Shown piece by piece: positions 26,117 through 34,332 of a stretch of 64,000 bases of DNA (position 1 is its first letter; every line of letters begins with the position of its first letter). Under the pieces are notes generated by a model. It was not told the origin of the DNA and searched no databases. It saw only the letters and a list, made by a program, of their open reading frames with translations. Made by a program: the position numbers and the translations under genes. The stretch comes from Metabacillus crassostreae (lineage in GTDB: Bacteria; Bacillota; Bacilli; Bacillales; Bacillaceae), in NCBI RefSeq assembly GCF_016908395.1, contig NZ_JAFBDU010000002.1, positions 1 through 64,000 on the forward strand, in the 5' to 3' direction.

Positions 26117-26633
26117 TTACCGAAAGACCAATGATGGTACATCAAAGATATTCCAACGAACTAAAATATAAAAAATTGACAGAGCCCACGAGATAACTGG
26201 TCTAAAATGGTGAATCGCCAAAATTGAAAACATAACGAGAACGACCACCATTCGTTCCATCCATTATAGTGCTTAATACAACCTAAGGCATGTGTAATAA
26301 ATTCATTAGTTGCCTATATCATAACCCACATAGCTATATAAATGAACCGTTTAGAAAGCCTACCTGTCGGAAAATCCCCCAAGTAGATCAGAATTGTGCA
26401 GGGGTATTTAATACACATAATTAATAATGAAATATGAACACCTGTTAAGCCCAATTGTTTATCCTTAGGAACAGGCTCAAACTTCCATAAAGGGAAATAA
26501 TCATAGAAGATTAAATGATAGAATAAATCACTTAAATAAAAAACAAAATTGTAGGATAGTATACCCTCCAATTTTTCCAATCTCCCCATTTCCAAGCAGC
26601 GAATATATAGAGAAATCCATAAATAAAATTCAT
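26117..26633 (-). pseudogene. CBO0543-family membrane protein, broken by frameshifts
   Basis: The minus strand starts at 26633 with MNFIYGFLYIFAAWKWGDWK NWRVYYPTILFFI, then shifts frame into FYLSDLFYHLIFYDYFPLWK FEPVPKDKQLGLTGVHISLL and on to AMWVMI-stop. It resumes as HALGCIKHYNGWNEWWS and, after another shift, ends FSILAIHHFRPVISWALSIF and NIFDVPSLVFR-stop at 26117. In order these match, from memory, the whole length of CBO0543 proteins (about 170 aa, five helices). At least two frameshifts and one stop make it non-functional. Nothing recognisable lies at 25972-26116 or 26634-26777. Confidence 0.75.
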
Positions 26634-26777
26634 TTTGTCACCCTTATTTTCAATTATACATTTAATAACTGCCAGCATTTTACACTATTATAATGTCCAA
26701 AATTTCATAAAATAGTTTAAGGCAGATGTTCATCTAAGTTGGAATTGATCACGAAAAAAGTGGAGATGACAATATTC

Positions 26778-27608
26778 ATGAAAATTACTGTACTGACTTT
26801 AGTAACACTAGTCACATTTATGTATAATACTGCACTTTCTTATGCTACTTCACAGCAATACTTTGATTTTGAACTTTCGTTACAGAAGTGGTCAGAAGTT
26901 AATGAGATGATTCCGCGCCTCTCTACTTTTACTGTCATTGATATTGAAACAGCTAAATCCTTTAATGTTGAAAGAAGAGCCGGTAGTGGTCATGCAGATG
27001 TGCAGCCATTGACTAAAAGTGACACAAAAGTCATGAAAGAAATTTACGATGGAAGCTGGAGCTGGCACCGTCGAGCCATTTTAATAGTTGTAAACAATAT
27101 GTTAATTCCCGCTTCTATGCATGGAATGCCACATGGTGCAGGAGCGATAAAGAATGGCTTTCCAGGTCACTTTTGTATTCATTTTAATGAAAGTACTACA
27201 CATCGCTCAGGGAAATATGATATATCACACCATATTATGATTTTAAAAGCAGCTGGAAAATATGAAGAATACATTAAAGAACTAACTGCAGAACAAGCGT
27301 TAAATGTACTTTTAGTTACAATCAAAAACAATGATAAAGATTTAGCAAAGGAAATAGCATTAAGTAATAAAGATCTTGAACGTGATCTTGAAGTTATCAG
27401 TGAGATAGAAGCGTTGCGTTGGTCAATAGATCACCCTATCTATTCTGATGATTTACTTTCCACTATCCCAGTTGAACTTAAAGTATATTTGAAGAACATT
27501 GGATCTATAAAAGTAAAAACAAATTTCACAATGATAAGATCCTCACCAATATCCTCTTGGAAAGTGAATATAGATCCTTTGATACAACTGATAAATGAAA
27601 ATAAATAA
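26778..27608 (+). CDS. Exported protein with a GHFCIHF motif, possible cell-wall enzyme
   Basis: A 276-aa secreted protein: a signal-like helix (MKITVLTLVTLVTFMYNTAL SYATS), then a domain with FNVERRAGSGHADVQPLT, WSWHRRAILIVVNN, ASMHGMPHGAGAIKNGFPGH and FCIHFNESTTHRSG. The His...Gly...Cys-x-His arrangement recalls YkuD L,D-transpeptidases (SHGCIR), but this is an inference and not a recognised match. The ATG at 26778 follows GTGGAG; a TTG at 26739 is an alternative. A VanW-like gene follows after 24 bases, which supports a role at the cell envelope. Confidence 0.7.
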   Translation: MKITVLTLVTLVTFMYNTALSYATSQQYFDFELSLQKWSEVNEMIPRLSTFTVIDIETAKSFNVERRAGSGHADVQPLTKSDTKVMKEIYDGSWSWHRRAILIVVNNMLIPASMHGMPHGAGAIKNGFPGHFCIHFNESTTHRSGKYDISHHIMILKAAGKYEEYIKELTAEQALNVLLVTIKNNDKDLAKEIALSNKDLERDLEVISEIEALRWSIDHPIYSDDLLSTIPVELKVYLKNIGSIKVKTNFTMIRSSPISSWKVNIDPLIQLINENK

Positions 27609-27632
27609 TTGTCCTACAACAAAGAGGAGAAA

Positions 27633-28544
27633 ATGATGCAAATATTACTTTCGATAATTCTCACATTTCAATTTATACAACCTGTAGATTTATCCGGAAA
27701 TATTTCGATTTCCTATAAAGAAAATGAAATTAAATCTGTAAGCCGGAGTGATTTAGTTCTCCATCCTATCTTGAATCTTATTGACGAACAAAAGCTAGAT
27801 GATTTAACTGAATACATCGACACAGCAGTCTATAAAGCGCCTGTTGATGCTTTCATAAATGATCAAAATCAGTTAATTAGTGAAGAAAAAGGATTTAAAC
27901 TGGATGAAGTCAAATTCACTAAACAATTTTATAAATATTTTTATAGTAAAGGTTACACAACTCTTGATGTTCCAGTTCAAACCATATATCCCCGTGTTGA
28001 TAGCGAATTACTTTCAAGTATTAAGGTGAAACAAATTAGCCATTATATAACCTTTTTCAATAATAGAAACAAACAGCGCTCTCAAAATATACATTTAGCA
28101 TCTGAAGCAATTAATAACCATGTTGTTTTTCCTGGAGAGGTTTTCTCTTTTAATTCTGTTGTAGGTAATCGAACGACTGAAAAAGGGTACTTACCTGCTC
28201 CTATTATAGTAAGAGGTGAGTTATCAGAGGGAGTTGGAGGAGGAATTTGCCAGGTTTCCTCCACACTTTTTAATGCGGTTGATCGTGCAGGTGTTAAAAT
28301 AATTGAACGTTATTCACATAGCAGAAAGGTACCTTATGTACCACCAAATCGTGATGCAACTGTAAGCTGGTACGGCCCAGACTTCACATTTAAGAATCAA
28401 CATAACCAGCCGTTACTTATCAGGTCTAAAGTCTCTGGAGGACAGCTGATAATCAATATTTTCTCCTCAGAAGCAATTGAAATAAATAAAAAAACTATCC
28501 CTGACGCACCCAAAAAGCTCCCACTTGAAGTTACTGATTTTTAG
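27633..28544 (+). CDS. VanW family exported protein
   Basis: A 303-aa protein with an N-terminal hydrophobic segment (MQILLSIILTFQFIQP), a lysine-rich middle, and the VanW core at about 160-270: HLASEAINNHVVFPGEVFSF, NRTTEKGYLPAPIIVRG, GVGGGICQVSSTLFNA and YVPPNRDATVSWYGPDF. VanW accompanies some vancomycin-resistance clusters, but most homologues, including this one, lie elsewhere and have no proven reaction; in spore formers they are often envelope proteins. AGAGGAG precedes the ATG at 27633. It is co-transcribed with the upstream exported protein. Confidence 0.88.
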   Translation: MMQILLSIILTFQFIQPVDLSGNISISYKENEIKSVSRSDLVLHPILNLIDEQKLDDLTEYIDTAVYKAPVDAFINDQNQLISEEKGFKLDEVKFTKQFYKYFYSKGYTTLDVPVQTIYPRVDSELLSSIKVKQISHYITFFNNRNKQRSQNIHLASEAINNHVVFPGEVFSFNSVVGNRTTEKGYLPAPIIVRGELSEGVGGGICQVSSTLFNAVDRAGVKIIERYSHSRKVPYVPPNRDATVSWYGPDFTFKNQHNQPLLIRSKVSGGQLIINIFSSEAIEINKKTIPDAPKKLPLEVTDF

Positions 28545-28637
28545 ATCTTTTTGGTAGGGTTCTGACCTCATTTTTCATTTAAACATGTTTAATCCCTCTT
28601 TATTTGTGATACATCATTGGTAAAGGAGGAATTTAAA

Positions 28638-29120
28638 ATGAAACAACTGCTTATAACCATTTTCTCAGTAGGAATACTGGTTGGGTGTAATCAGGTTGAA
28701 GAAGCTACAGATGAGATTGAAAATGAGGCAGAAAACGTTGAACAAGAAGTTGAGCAATCTCTAAATAATAGTGAAGAGGAAATTACCAATCTTGTGAATG
28801 ATTTAAACAACGAAATAGAAGAAGAAATTAATGAGGTTGATCCATCTATTGTTACTGAAGGTGATACTGCTGTCATTAATACACCTTTATTATTCCCATT
28901 TAATGAAGAAGATTATGATGAATTATATGGGTTAATTGAACAATCAAACTATGAAAGAATTAATGAGATGACTGAAAATGGTGATGTGATCATTGTGGAC
29001 GAAAATACAGAGGTTGAAGTTGTTGATATGGGAATTAGACAAGCTAAAGTAGAAATCCTCTCATCAGGAGAGCAAGGGTATATACCAGCCAAATATTTAG
29101 CAGTAAATGAAACCTCATAA
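28638..29120 (+). CDS. Acidic lipoprotein with SH3-like C-terminus
   Basis: A 160-aa lipoprotein: MKQLLITIFSVGILVGC with lipobox LVGC, then a very acidic Glu/Asn-rich stretch (about 20-70) likely to be a flexible or coiled-coil spacer, and a compact C-terminal part ending VEVVDMGIRQAKVEILSSGE and GYIPAKYLAVNE, which reads like a bacterial SH3-type fold. AAAGGAGG precedes the ATG. It stands 93 bases after the VanW gene, perhaps with its own promoter. The function is unknown. Confidence 0.75.
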   Translation: MKQLLITIFSVGILVGCNQVEEATDEIENEAENVEQEVEQSLNNSEEEITNLVNDLNNEIEEEINEVDPSIVTEGDTAVINTPLLFPFNEEDYDELYGLIEQSNYERINEMTENGDVIIVDENTEVEVVDMGIRQAKVEILSSGEQGYIPAKYLAVNETS

Positions 29121-29153
29121 GGATATGTATCTAAAAGAACCTATTCAATGAAA

Positions 29154-29186
29154 AATCCGGCTCTCGTTTGAGAGCCGGATTAATAA
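29154..29186 (+). terminator. Terminator after the acidic lipoprotein
   Basis: AATCCGGCTCTC pairs perfectly with GAGAGCCGGATT around GTTT. The T-run after it is short. Confidence 0.8.
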
Positions 29187-29436
29187 TTGTTATAAGAGCC
29201 GCGATTGCCGCATCATAAATTATAGAGTTTTAAACCACCACTCCTACAAGTGGGTGTTCGCAGAAGCTTTCATACCTTCCTCTACATATTGAAGGCTTGG
29301 TATTCCGACCTCAATGTAAAACTCCCTATTTCAGCTTAAAGGTTAAAACTTTATAAAAAATGCGTACAGCGCAGCTTGTATAGTTATAATACTAAAATAT
29401 ATAGGTGAATGCAATAGGAGATTTTTCCAAAACCAA
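29187..29436. other. Intergenic stretch with hairpins, possible IS200/IS605-type remnant
   Basis: No frame is convincing. A small hairpin, CCACT-CCTACA-AGTGG, near 29238-29253 and the text after it (GTGTTCGCAGAAGC) resemble right ends of IS200/IS605-type elements in Bacillus, but no transposase or guide-RNA region is recognisable, so this is only a suggestion. Confidence 0.2.
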
Positions 29437-30636
29437 TTAGTTTGTTATAACATTCACGAATCTTTGTAATAACTCCGCAGCCGTTAATAATTTATCTCCG
29501 CCGCCTTGAACAAACGATGGTTTTCCACCACCTTTACCATTAATAGCAGGTAGCACTTCATTTAATAATAACTGTAAATTCAAATTAACATCTTCACTTC
29601 TAGCAATCACAAGCTGTAATTTATCTTGATTATCACTTATCAAAATAACAATATGATCATTTTCCTTTGCTACAATTTCTCTAGCTATATTTTGTAGCTC
29701 TTTTATCGATCTATGATTATAGATAGTAGAAATGAGTTTTACCCCATTAATATGTTGTCCTTCTAAACTCAAACTTTTTGCTTCATACTGTATAAGCTGA
29801 CTTGTTAGCTCCTCAATTTTACTATGAAGTTCTTTATTGTTTTCAAGTAGACGATCTGCTGCTTCAATCATTTTTTCTTGAGGTGCATTTAATTTACTTG
29901 TTAATACCATAATCACTTTATTTTTATCATGCAACAAACCAAGAACACGATTTCCGCATACAAATTGAATACGGATGTGACTTTTATGTTTTTCCCAGCT
30001 TATTATTTTCAAAGAACTAACTTCACCTGTTGATTTTGGATGAGTACCACCACAGCCGTTGTAATCAAAATCCGGAATGATCACAAGTCGAATATGCTCT
30101 CTTACTGAAAGTTTTTTTCTAAGGGTATATTCAGATAATTCTTCCTCTGTTATCCATTTCGTCATTATAGGTTTGTTTCCGCGTATGACAGCATTACATT
30201 CTGCTTCTATTTGATTAAGCTCAATTTCTTTGATATCAGATATCTCCAAATCAATCGTACAAATATCTTTTCCTAAATGAAAGCTTATCGTTTTATAACC
30301 AAAGGTATTCTCAAAAGCCGCTGATAAAATATGCTGACCAGCATGCTGTTGCATATGATCAAAACGCCGTTCCCAGTTTATGCAGCAAAAAGCTTTATTC
30401 TCATGAAGTGGTAAAGACTCAACATAGTGACGAAGCTCGCCTTCTACCTCTACTACATCCAAAACATTGATATCATTAATTTTACCTGTATCATGAGGCT
30501 GACCACCACCGGTTGGATAAAAAGCCGTTTCATTTAATAACACATAAGGCCTGTGAGACTCATCATAATCTTTTTTAATAATTGTCGTCTCAAAGGAGGT
30601 TAAATACACATCTTTATAAAATAATTTAACTGTCAT
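29437..30636 (-). CDS. Alanyl-tRNA editing protein, AlaX-L type
   Basis: A 399-aa free-standing editing protein that deacylates mischarged Ser-tRNA(Ala). It has the N-terminal barrel (ETAFYPTGGGQPHDTG), the zinc motif HMQQHAGQH near 95-103 paired with CGGTH near 195-199, and a C-terminal DHHA1 domain ending in NGKGGGKPSFVQGGG. Its layout (editing domain, helical linker, DHHA1) is that of the long AlaX class. The ATG at 30636 follows GTGAGTGG; the longer frame adds 11 residues without a ribosome binding site. Confidence 0.92.
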   Translation of the reverse strand: MTVKLFYKDVYLTSFETTIIKKDYDESHRPYVLLNETAFYPTGGGQPHDTGKINDINVLDVVEVEGELRHYVESLPLHENKAFCCINWERRFDHMQQHAGQHILSAAFENTFGYKTISFHLGKDICTIDLEISDIKEIELNQIEAECNAVIRGNKPIMTKWITEEELSEYTLRKKLSVREHIRLVIIPDFDYNGCGGTHPKSTGEVSSLKIISWEKHKSHIRIQFVCGNRVLGLLHDKNKVIMVLTSKLNAPQEKMIEAADRLLENNKELHSKIEELTSQLIQYEAKSLSLEGQHINGVKLISTIYNHRSIKELQNIAREIVAKENDHIVILISDNQDKLQLVIARSEDVNLNLQLLLNEVLPAINGKGGGKPSFVQGGGDKLLTAAELLQRFVNVITN

Positions 30637-30697
30637 AATTCCACTCACTTTTGTTGATTTTTTATCCAACTATAGCATATTGTGGAGGTTTTCGTCA

Positions 30698-30928
30698 TTA
30701 TTCTCCTATATTGTTTTCAAACCATTCCTGTAACTCTTGAACTGATGTAAATGTATAGATTTCTTCTCCATTTTGTCCATTATCACTCCCGGCATTTCCT
30801 CTAAGTGTAACTTGACCCTCTTCTTCAGATACTAGAATCGCATAAGGATGTTCAACATTAATATACCTTGCATCATAGTCTGTATCAGTCCATCTTTTAC
30901 TTTTCAAAAAATCATGACAATGCTCCAT
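30698..30928 (-). CDS. Small acidic protein of unknown function
   Basis: A 76-aa soluble, acidic protein. The ATG at 30928 sits 8 bases after AAAAGGAGC; the longer frame upstream has no such site. Visible features are a mixed beta/alpha pattern (AILVSEEEGQVTLRGNAGS, then EIYTFTSVQELQEWFENNI). No family is recognised. It lies upstream of alaX on the same strand, 61 bases away, and may share its transcript. Confidence 0.6.
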   Translation of the reverse strand: MEHCHDFLKSKRWTDTDYDARYINVEHPYAILVSEEEGQVTLRGNAGSDNGQNGEEIYTFTSVQELQEWFENNIGE

Positions 30929-31171
30929 CTTAATGCTCCTTTTCCACATGTGCTTTTTTCTGCAAAATAATTGTTTTATCTTAAAAACCAAATTTAAATT
31001 GATGAAAATACATACTGGATCTATAACTAAGTTTAAGAATCATTTCCATAAACCAAAATAATAAAAAATAGTACACACTTATTGTTTACATGAAATTAGT
31101 AAAACAAACAAAAGATAAAAGAAATAGGTTCAAGAACAAAGATTCAACTATGAAAAATTAAGGAGACATCT

Positions 31172-31426
31172 ATGAGTAAAAACAAGAAAATTCTTTACCC
31201 AGAGGCAAAAAAAAGTGTTGATCAATTAAAAGCACAATTGGCAAATGCACCAACTCCTGAAAAAGCAAAATATGAAGTAGCCAAAGAATTAGGAATACCT
31301 TTAAATGAAAAAAACAATGGCAGTTTATTATCAAAAGATGCGGGTAAAATTGGCGGCAAGCTCGGAGGAAATATGGTAAGAGAAATGATTAAAATGGCAG
31401 AGCAACAATTGGAGAATAGAAAATAA
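31172..31426 (+). CDS. Alpha/beta-type small acid-soluble spore protein
   Basis: An 84-aa DNA-binding spore protein. The GPR protease site is seen in KAKYEVAKELGIP (about 31-43), and the second conserved block in KDAGKIGGKLGGNMVREMI (about 55-73). SASPs coat forespore DNA against UV and heat and are degraded at germination. It diverges from the major SASPs by a longer, lysine-rich N-terminus (MSKNKKILYPEAKKSVDQLK), so it is probably a minor species. AAGGAGA precedes the ATG. No clear sigma-G promoter was found. Confidence 0.85.
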   Translation: MSKNKKILYPEAKKSVDQLKAQLANAPTPEKAKYEVAKELGIPLNEKNNGSLLSKDAGKIGGKLGGNMVREMIKMAEQQLENRK

Positions 31427-31568
31427 AAAAATTTAATCCACACTCTACAAAGTCTTCAAAATTAATATAATTTATAGGATAACTTTGCAAATTTTGGTTA
31501 ATTATAAACAAATCAAAGGTGACATTAAAAGGCCGTTTTCAACATGATACATACATATATATTTATTA

Positions 31569-31752
31569 GGCTATGTTAAAAGTTAATGTTGATTTTTAGC
31601 ATATTGTTGATTGAGTGAATATATGAGACTCCTGCTTAGAGAAGCGTGTCAAAGGGAGACCCCACAGGCGCGCAGCTTACGAGGAGGCTCCCGGACCGTC
31701 CGCGGAAAGCGAATGCCTGTAACGGAAATCAACAACAAAGTTTAACAGTGCC
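31569..31752. repeat. Modular repeat element, copy F (GTTGATT-ended, with long outer repeats)
   Basis: A GC-rich core (about 31620-31725, with GAGACCCCACAGGCGCGCAG, then CTTACGAGGAGGCTC and CCGCGGAAAGCGAATGCCTG) is bounded by GTTGATT (31606-31612) and AATCAAC (31727-31733). Outside these, GGCTATGTTAAAAGTTAATG at 31569 and the sequence ending in TTTAACAGTGCC at 31752 form an imperfect extended inverted repeat of about 26 bp. Apart from this element, the gap 31427-31786 shows nothing. Confidence 0.7.
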
Positions 31753-31786
31753 ATTTATTAAAAAAAGTTAGGAGGCAAAAAAAACA

Positions 31787-32338
31787 GTGACATCTATTTT
31801 TGAATCTGTGAAGGACTTCTTACAAATTAGCTTAGATGATGAACCTAAAAACCCTCTTCATGTAGGAGAAGTAATGAGTTGCTGGATGTACTTAGCTTTA
31901 ATGGACGAAGCTACAATTTACATCCAAATGGGGTTAAACTCAACTAATGATGATGAAGTAAAAGGACTATTAACTCAAAGCTTAAAGCAGTGTGATGTAC
32001 AAGGAGAGCGATTTAAGCAATTTATGAAAACAGAAGGAATACATTTGCCACCTACAAGTGAGCAAAGACCAAACTCTGATCCGAATAGCGTTCCATTAGG
32101 GGTAAAACTAACTGATGAAGAAATCGTTAATGGGTTGAGTATTAAAACAGCTGCTGCAGTTTCTCATTGCGCGGTATCTTCTTCACAATGTATTCGCAAC
32201 GATGTTGGTGCATTATTTACTCAATGTATGCTCGAAAAAATGAAATTCGGTACTTCATTAAAGGACGCTATGAGAAAAAGAGGGTGGATTAAAGTACCAC
32301 CTTACTACTATCCTCCTGGAATGCCAAAACAGCAATAA
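31787..32338 (+). CDS. DUF3231 family protein
   Basis: A 183-aa helical protein of the DUF3231 group, common in spore formers and related in pattern to CotF-like coat proteins. Typical are PLHVGEVMSCWMYLALMDEA near 23, the middle QCDVQGERFKQFMKTEGIHL, LGVKLTDEEI near 105 and the C-terminal KKRGWIKVPPYYYPPG-like end. Only one of the usual two repeats is present, so it is a short member. The start is GTG at 31787, 12 bases after AGGAGG. It ends in a bidirectional terminator. Confidence 0.82.
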   Translation: MTSIFESVKDFLQISLDDEPKNPLHVGEVMSCWMYLALMDEATIYIQMGLNSTNDDEVKGLLTQSLKQCDVQGERFKQFMKTEGIHLPPTSEQRPNSDPNSVPLGVKLTDEEIVNGLSIKTAAAVSHCAVSSSQCIRNDVGALFTQCMLEKMKFGTSLKDAMRKRGWIKVPPYYYPPGMPKQQ

Positions 32339-32380
32339 AAATAGGAAGAGAAGGCATTATAACCCTTTCTCTTCCTATTT
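32338..32380. terminator. Bidirectional terminator between convergent genes
   Basis: AAATAGGAAGAG pairs with CTCTTCCTATTT around a 19-base interior that extends the stem (AAGG/CCTT). It serves the DUF3231 gene on one side and the anti-sigma gene on the other. Confidence 0.85.
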
Positions 32381-32381
32381 A

Positions 32382-33692
32382 TTATTCCAACTTCATTTTA
32401 ACTTCTCCTTCAATCCAGCTAGGATAAAACGACAATTCTAATTCAATAGGATTGGAATAATTATTGTTAGCCATTGTCACGCCAATTTTTTGAGTATACC
32501 CATCAACATCAATATCATGAGAGAATCCACTATCACTTTCTACCTCTTTACCTTTAGCATCTTTAATAGAGGAAAAAATAAAATAATTAAATTCCTTATC
32601 CGTTTCTAAATTAAACGTAATATCCTGTCCTTCAACTTGTAAATTTGATAGATTATTTCCTTTTGGCTGTTGAATTATCATTTGTTTTTCAGTATCAATA
32701 ATGACTGCTGCCTCTGCTTTATCTACTGCTTGAATTTTGCTAAACACCAAATACAATTCCTCAGGAGTTTTAAAATAATTACTTTGCAGATACACAATTT
32801 GCTCATGAGCACTAATCTTAGATGATGTAATGCCATTTGCAATTTTTGACCATGCTTCACCATGCTGATCAACAAGTCTAATATCTTGAAACTCTAAAAT
32901 CTGCTTTGAATTATTAGGATCCATCTCCAAGTGAACAGCTATACGAAGTGGATCTACTTTTACTTTTTTCACCTTTATTTTTTGATCTTCTATATTTACT
33001 GTTTTATTTAGATCAAACTCTTTGGATTTATTTTCTTGTTGCTTAACAGTAATTGGTAGTGTAAAACTCGTGATTTCGCTATCATTTTTCACCTTAATTG
33101 TCAGTTGTAGCTCTTGATCCTTTAAAGGCTTTGAGAAATAATATTCTAAAACATCTGTATATGTTTTTGCTTTGTCATCTGCTGGATTTCCAAAAGAAAG
33201 GGAGTCATAATTTATTTTAGTACCCTCCTTTGTTTGTAGTTCAACATTTTCAATTTGAAAATGTTGCAGCTCTTCATTTGCTTTAATTGAATAAAAAATG
33301 ACCATCCCTGTATCATCTTTTATAAGAGCATCAATTGTAACGTTCATACCATTTTTTTCTTGAGATACCCCTATTTCTTGTGCATATTCATTATCTATTG
33401 CTGCAAGCAAACCTTTATTATTACTGATAAGTTCAACAATTTTCTCCATTCCAGGAACTGTTGAAAGGTATTCTGCAAAAGTGGGAGATACTCGAATTGT
33501 TGTTACAAAACCTATTAGGAGAACAGCAGCAGCAATACTTGGCCATATCCAGGTTTTCCTTTTCTTTTTAGTTGGTATTTTGCCATTTTTATATCCTGCA
33601 TCTATCGCTTTATTTATCTTCTCTAATGGAATGTTAATAGAATCATATTGCTCTTTCCATTCTGTTAATTTCGCTTCTTCCTTATCAAACAT
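32382..33692 (-). CDS. Anti-sigma factor-like membrane protein (DUF4179 family)
   Basis: A 436-aa protein with a cytosolic N-terminal segment (1 to about 45), one transmembrane helix (IWPSIAAAVLLIGFVTTI) and a large external domain with the DUF4179 pattern (SPTFAEYLSTVPGMEKIVEL; AIDNEYAQEIGVSQEKNGMN VTIDALIKDDTGMVIFYSI). It overlaps the end of an ECF sigma gene by 8 bases, the usual layout for a sigma factor and its membrane-bound inhibitor. The external domain probably senses an envelope signal; the signal is unknown. Confidence 0.87.
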   Translation of the reverse strand: MFDKEEAKLTEWKEQYDSINIPLEKINKAIDAGYKNGKIPTKKKRKTWIWPSIAAAVLLIGFVTTIRVSPTFAEYLSTVPGMEKIVELISNNKGLLAAIDNEYAQEIGVSQEKNGMNVTIDALIKDDTGMVIFYSIKANEELQHFQIENVELQTKEGTKINYDSLSFGNPADDKAKTYTDVLEYYFSKPLKDQELQLTIKVKNDSEITSFTLPITVKQQENKSKEFDLNKTVNIEDQKIKVKKVKVDPLRIAVHLEMDPNNSKQILEFQDIRLVDQHGEAWSKIANGITSSKISAHEQIVYLQSNYFKTPEELYLVFSKIQAVDKAEAAVIIDTEKQMIIQQPKGNNLSNLQVEGQDITFNLETDKEFNYFIFSSIKDAKGKEVESDSGFSHDIDVDGYTQKIGVTMANNNYSNPIELELSFYPSWIEGEVKMKLE

Positions 33693-34203
33693 TTTTCTTC
33701 TCTCCTTTCTCTTCCAGGATATATCTAAGTGATCCTAGAGCTTTATATAATCTCGTTTTCACCGTTCCTTCTGGACAATTCCACATCGCAGCGATTTCTT
33801 TTATTTTGATATCTTGAAAATATTTCAAATGTAACAGTTGTCTTTGATCATCATCTAGCATTGACATAGCGTCTTCAATTTCAATGTAGTTGTAGTCCTC
33901 ATTTTTTCCAAGCTTTAAAAGGATTTGTTCATCAAAAATAAGTCGATTATTCTTTTTAAGTAAGTCATTACAATAATTAATCATGATACGAATTAACCAT
34001 GTTTTAATATAAGTAGGTTCTCGTAAGTCATGTATGCTACGATATGCACGATATGTTACCTCTTGAATAGCCTCAATTGCTTCTTCTTGATTTCTTAAGT
34101 AAGATAATGCCGTTTTATATAAATCTACCTTATAAGCATGAATAATTGCTAAAAAAGCTTCATCATCTCCATTTATTGCCATCTTAACCTTATTAACCTC
34201 CAC
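33685..34203 (-). CDS. ECF-type RNA polymerase sigma factor
   Basis: A 172-aa extracytoplasmic-function sigma factor with region 2 (YKTALSYLRNQEEAIEAIQE VTYRAYRSIHDLREP, TWLIRIMINYCND) and region 4 (LDDDQRQLLHLKYFQDIKIK EIAAMWNCPEGTVKTRLYKA). The start is GTG at 34203 after GGAGGGAGG; an ATG at 34182 is a possible alternative. The anti-sigma gene overlaps its end. A fitting ECF promoter 38 bases upstream suggests that it controls its own operon. Confidence 0.92.
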   Translation of the reverse strand: MEVNKVKMAINGDDEAFLAIIHAYKVDLYKTALSYLRNQEEAIEAIQEVTYRAYRSIHDLREPTYIKTWLIRIMINYCNDLLKKNNRLIFDEQILLKLGKNEDYNYIEIEDAMSMLDDDQRQLLHLKYFQDIKIKEIAAMWNCPEGTVKTRLYKALGSLRYILEEKGEKKNV

Positions 34204-34240
34204 TGCTGCTCCTCCCTCCTGGTGCTTCTTCTATATATTA

Positions 34241-34266
34241 GACAGTTTAGAGTGAAAAAAGTTTTA
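34241..34266 (-). promoter_or_regulatory. Probable autoregulated ECF promoter
   Basis: On the minus strand TAAAAC (34266-34261), exactly 16 bases, then TGTC (34244-34241). Bacillus ECF promoters read TGAAAC-N16-CGTC, so each element differs by one base. Confidence 0.6.
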
Positions 34267-34297
34267 TGAAAATTTTTTTGTATGTTAAAGAACATAT

Positions 34298-34329
34298 AAA
34301 AAAGAGCAACAATGAAGTAGCTCTTTTTT
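34298..34329 (-). terminator. Terminator of the ctaG operon
   Basis: On the minus strand AAAAAAGAGC pairs with GCTCTTTTTT around a 12-base loop, just after the ctaG stop; the T-run lies in the stem end. Confidence 0.85.
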
Positions 34330-34332
34330 AAC

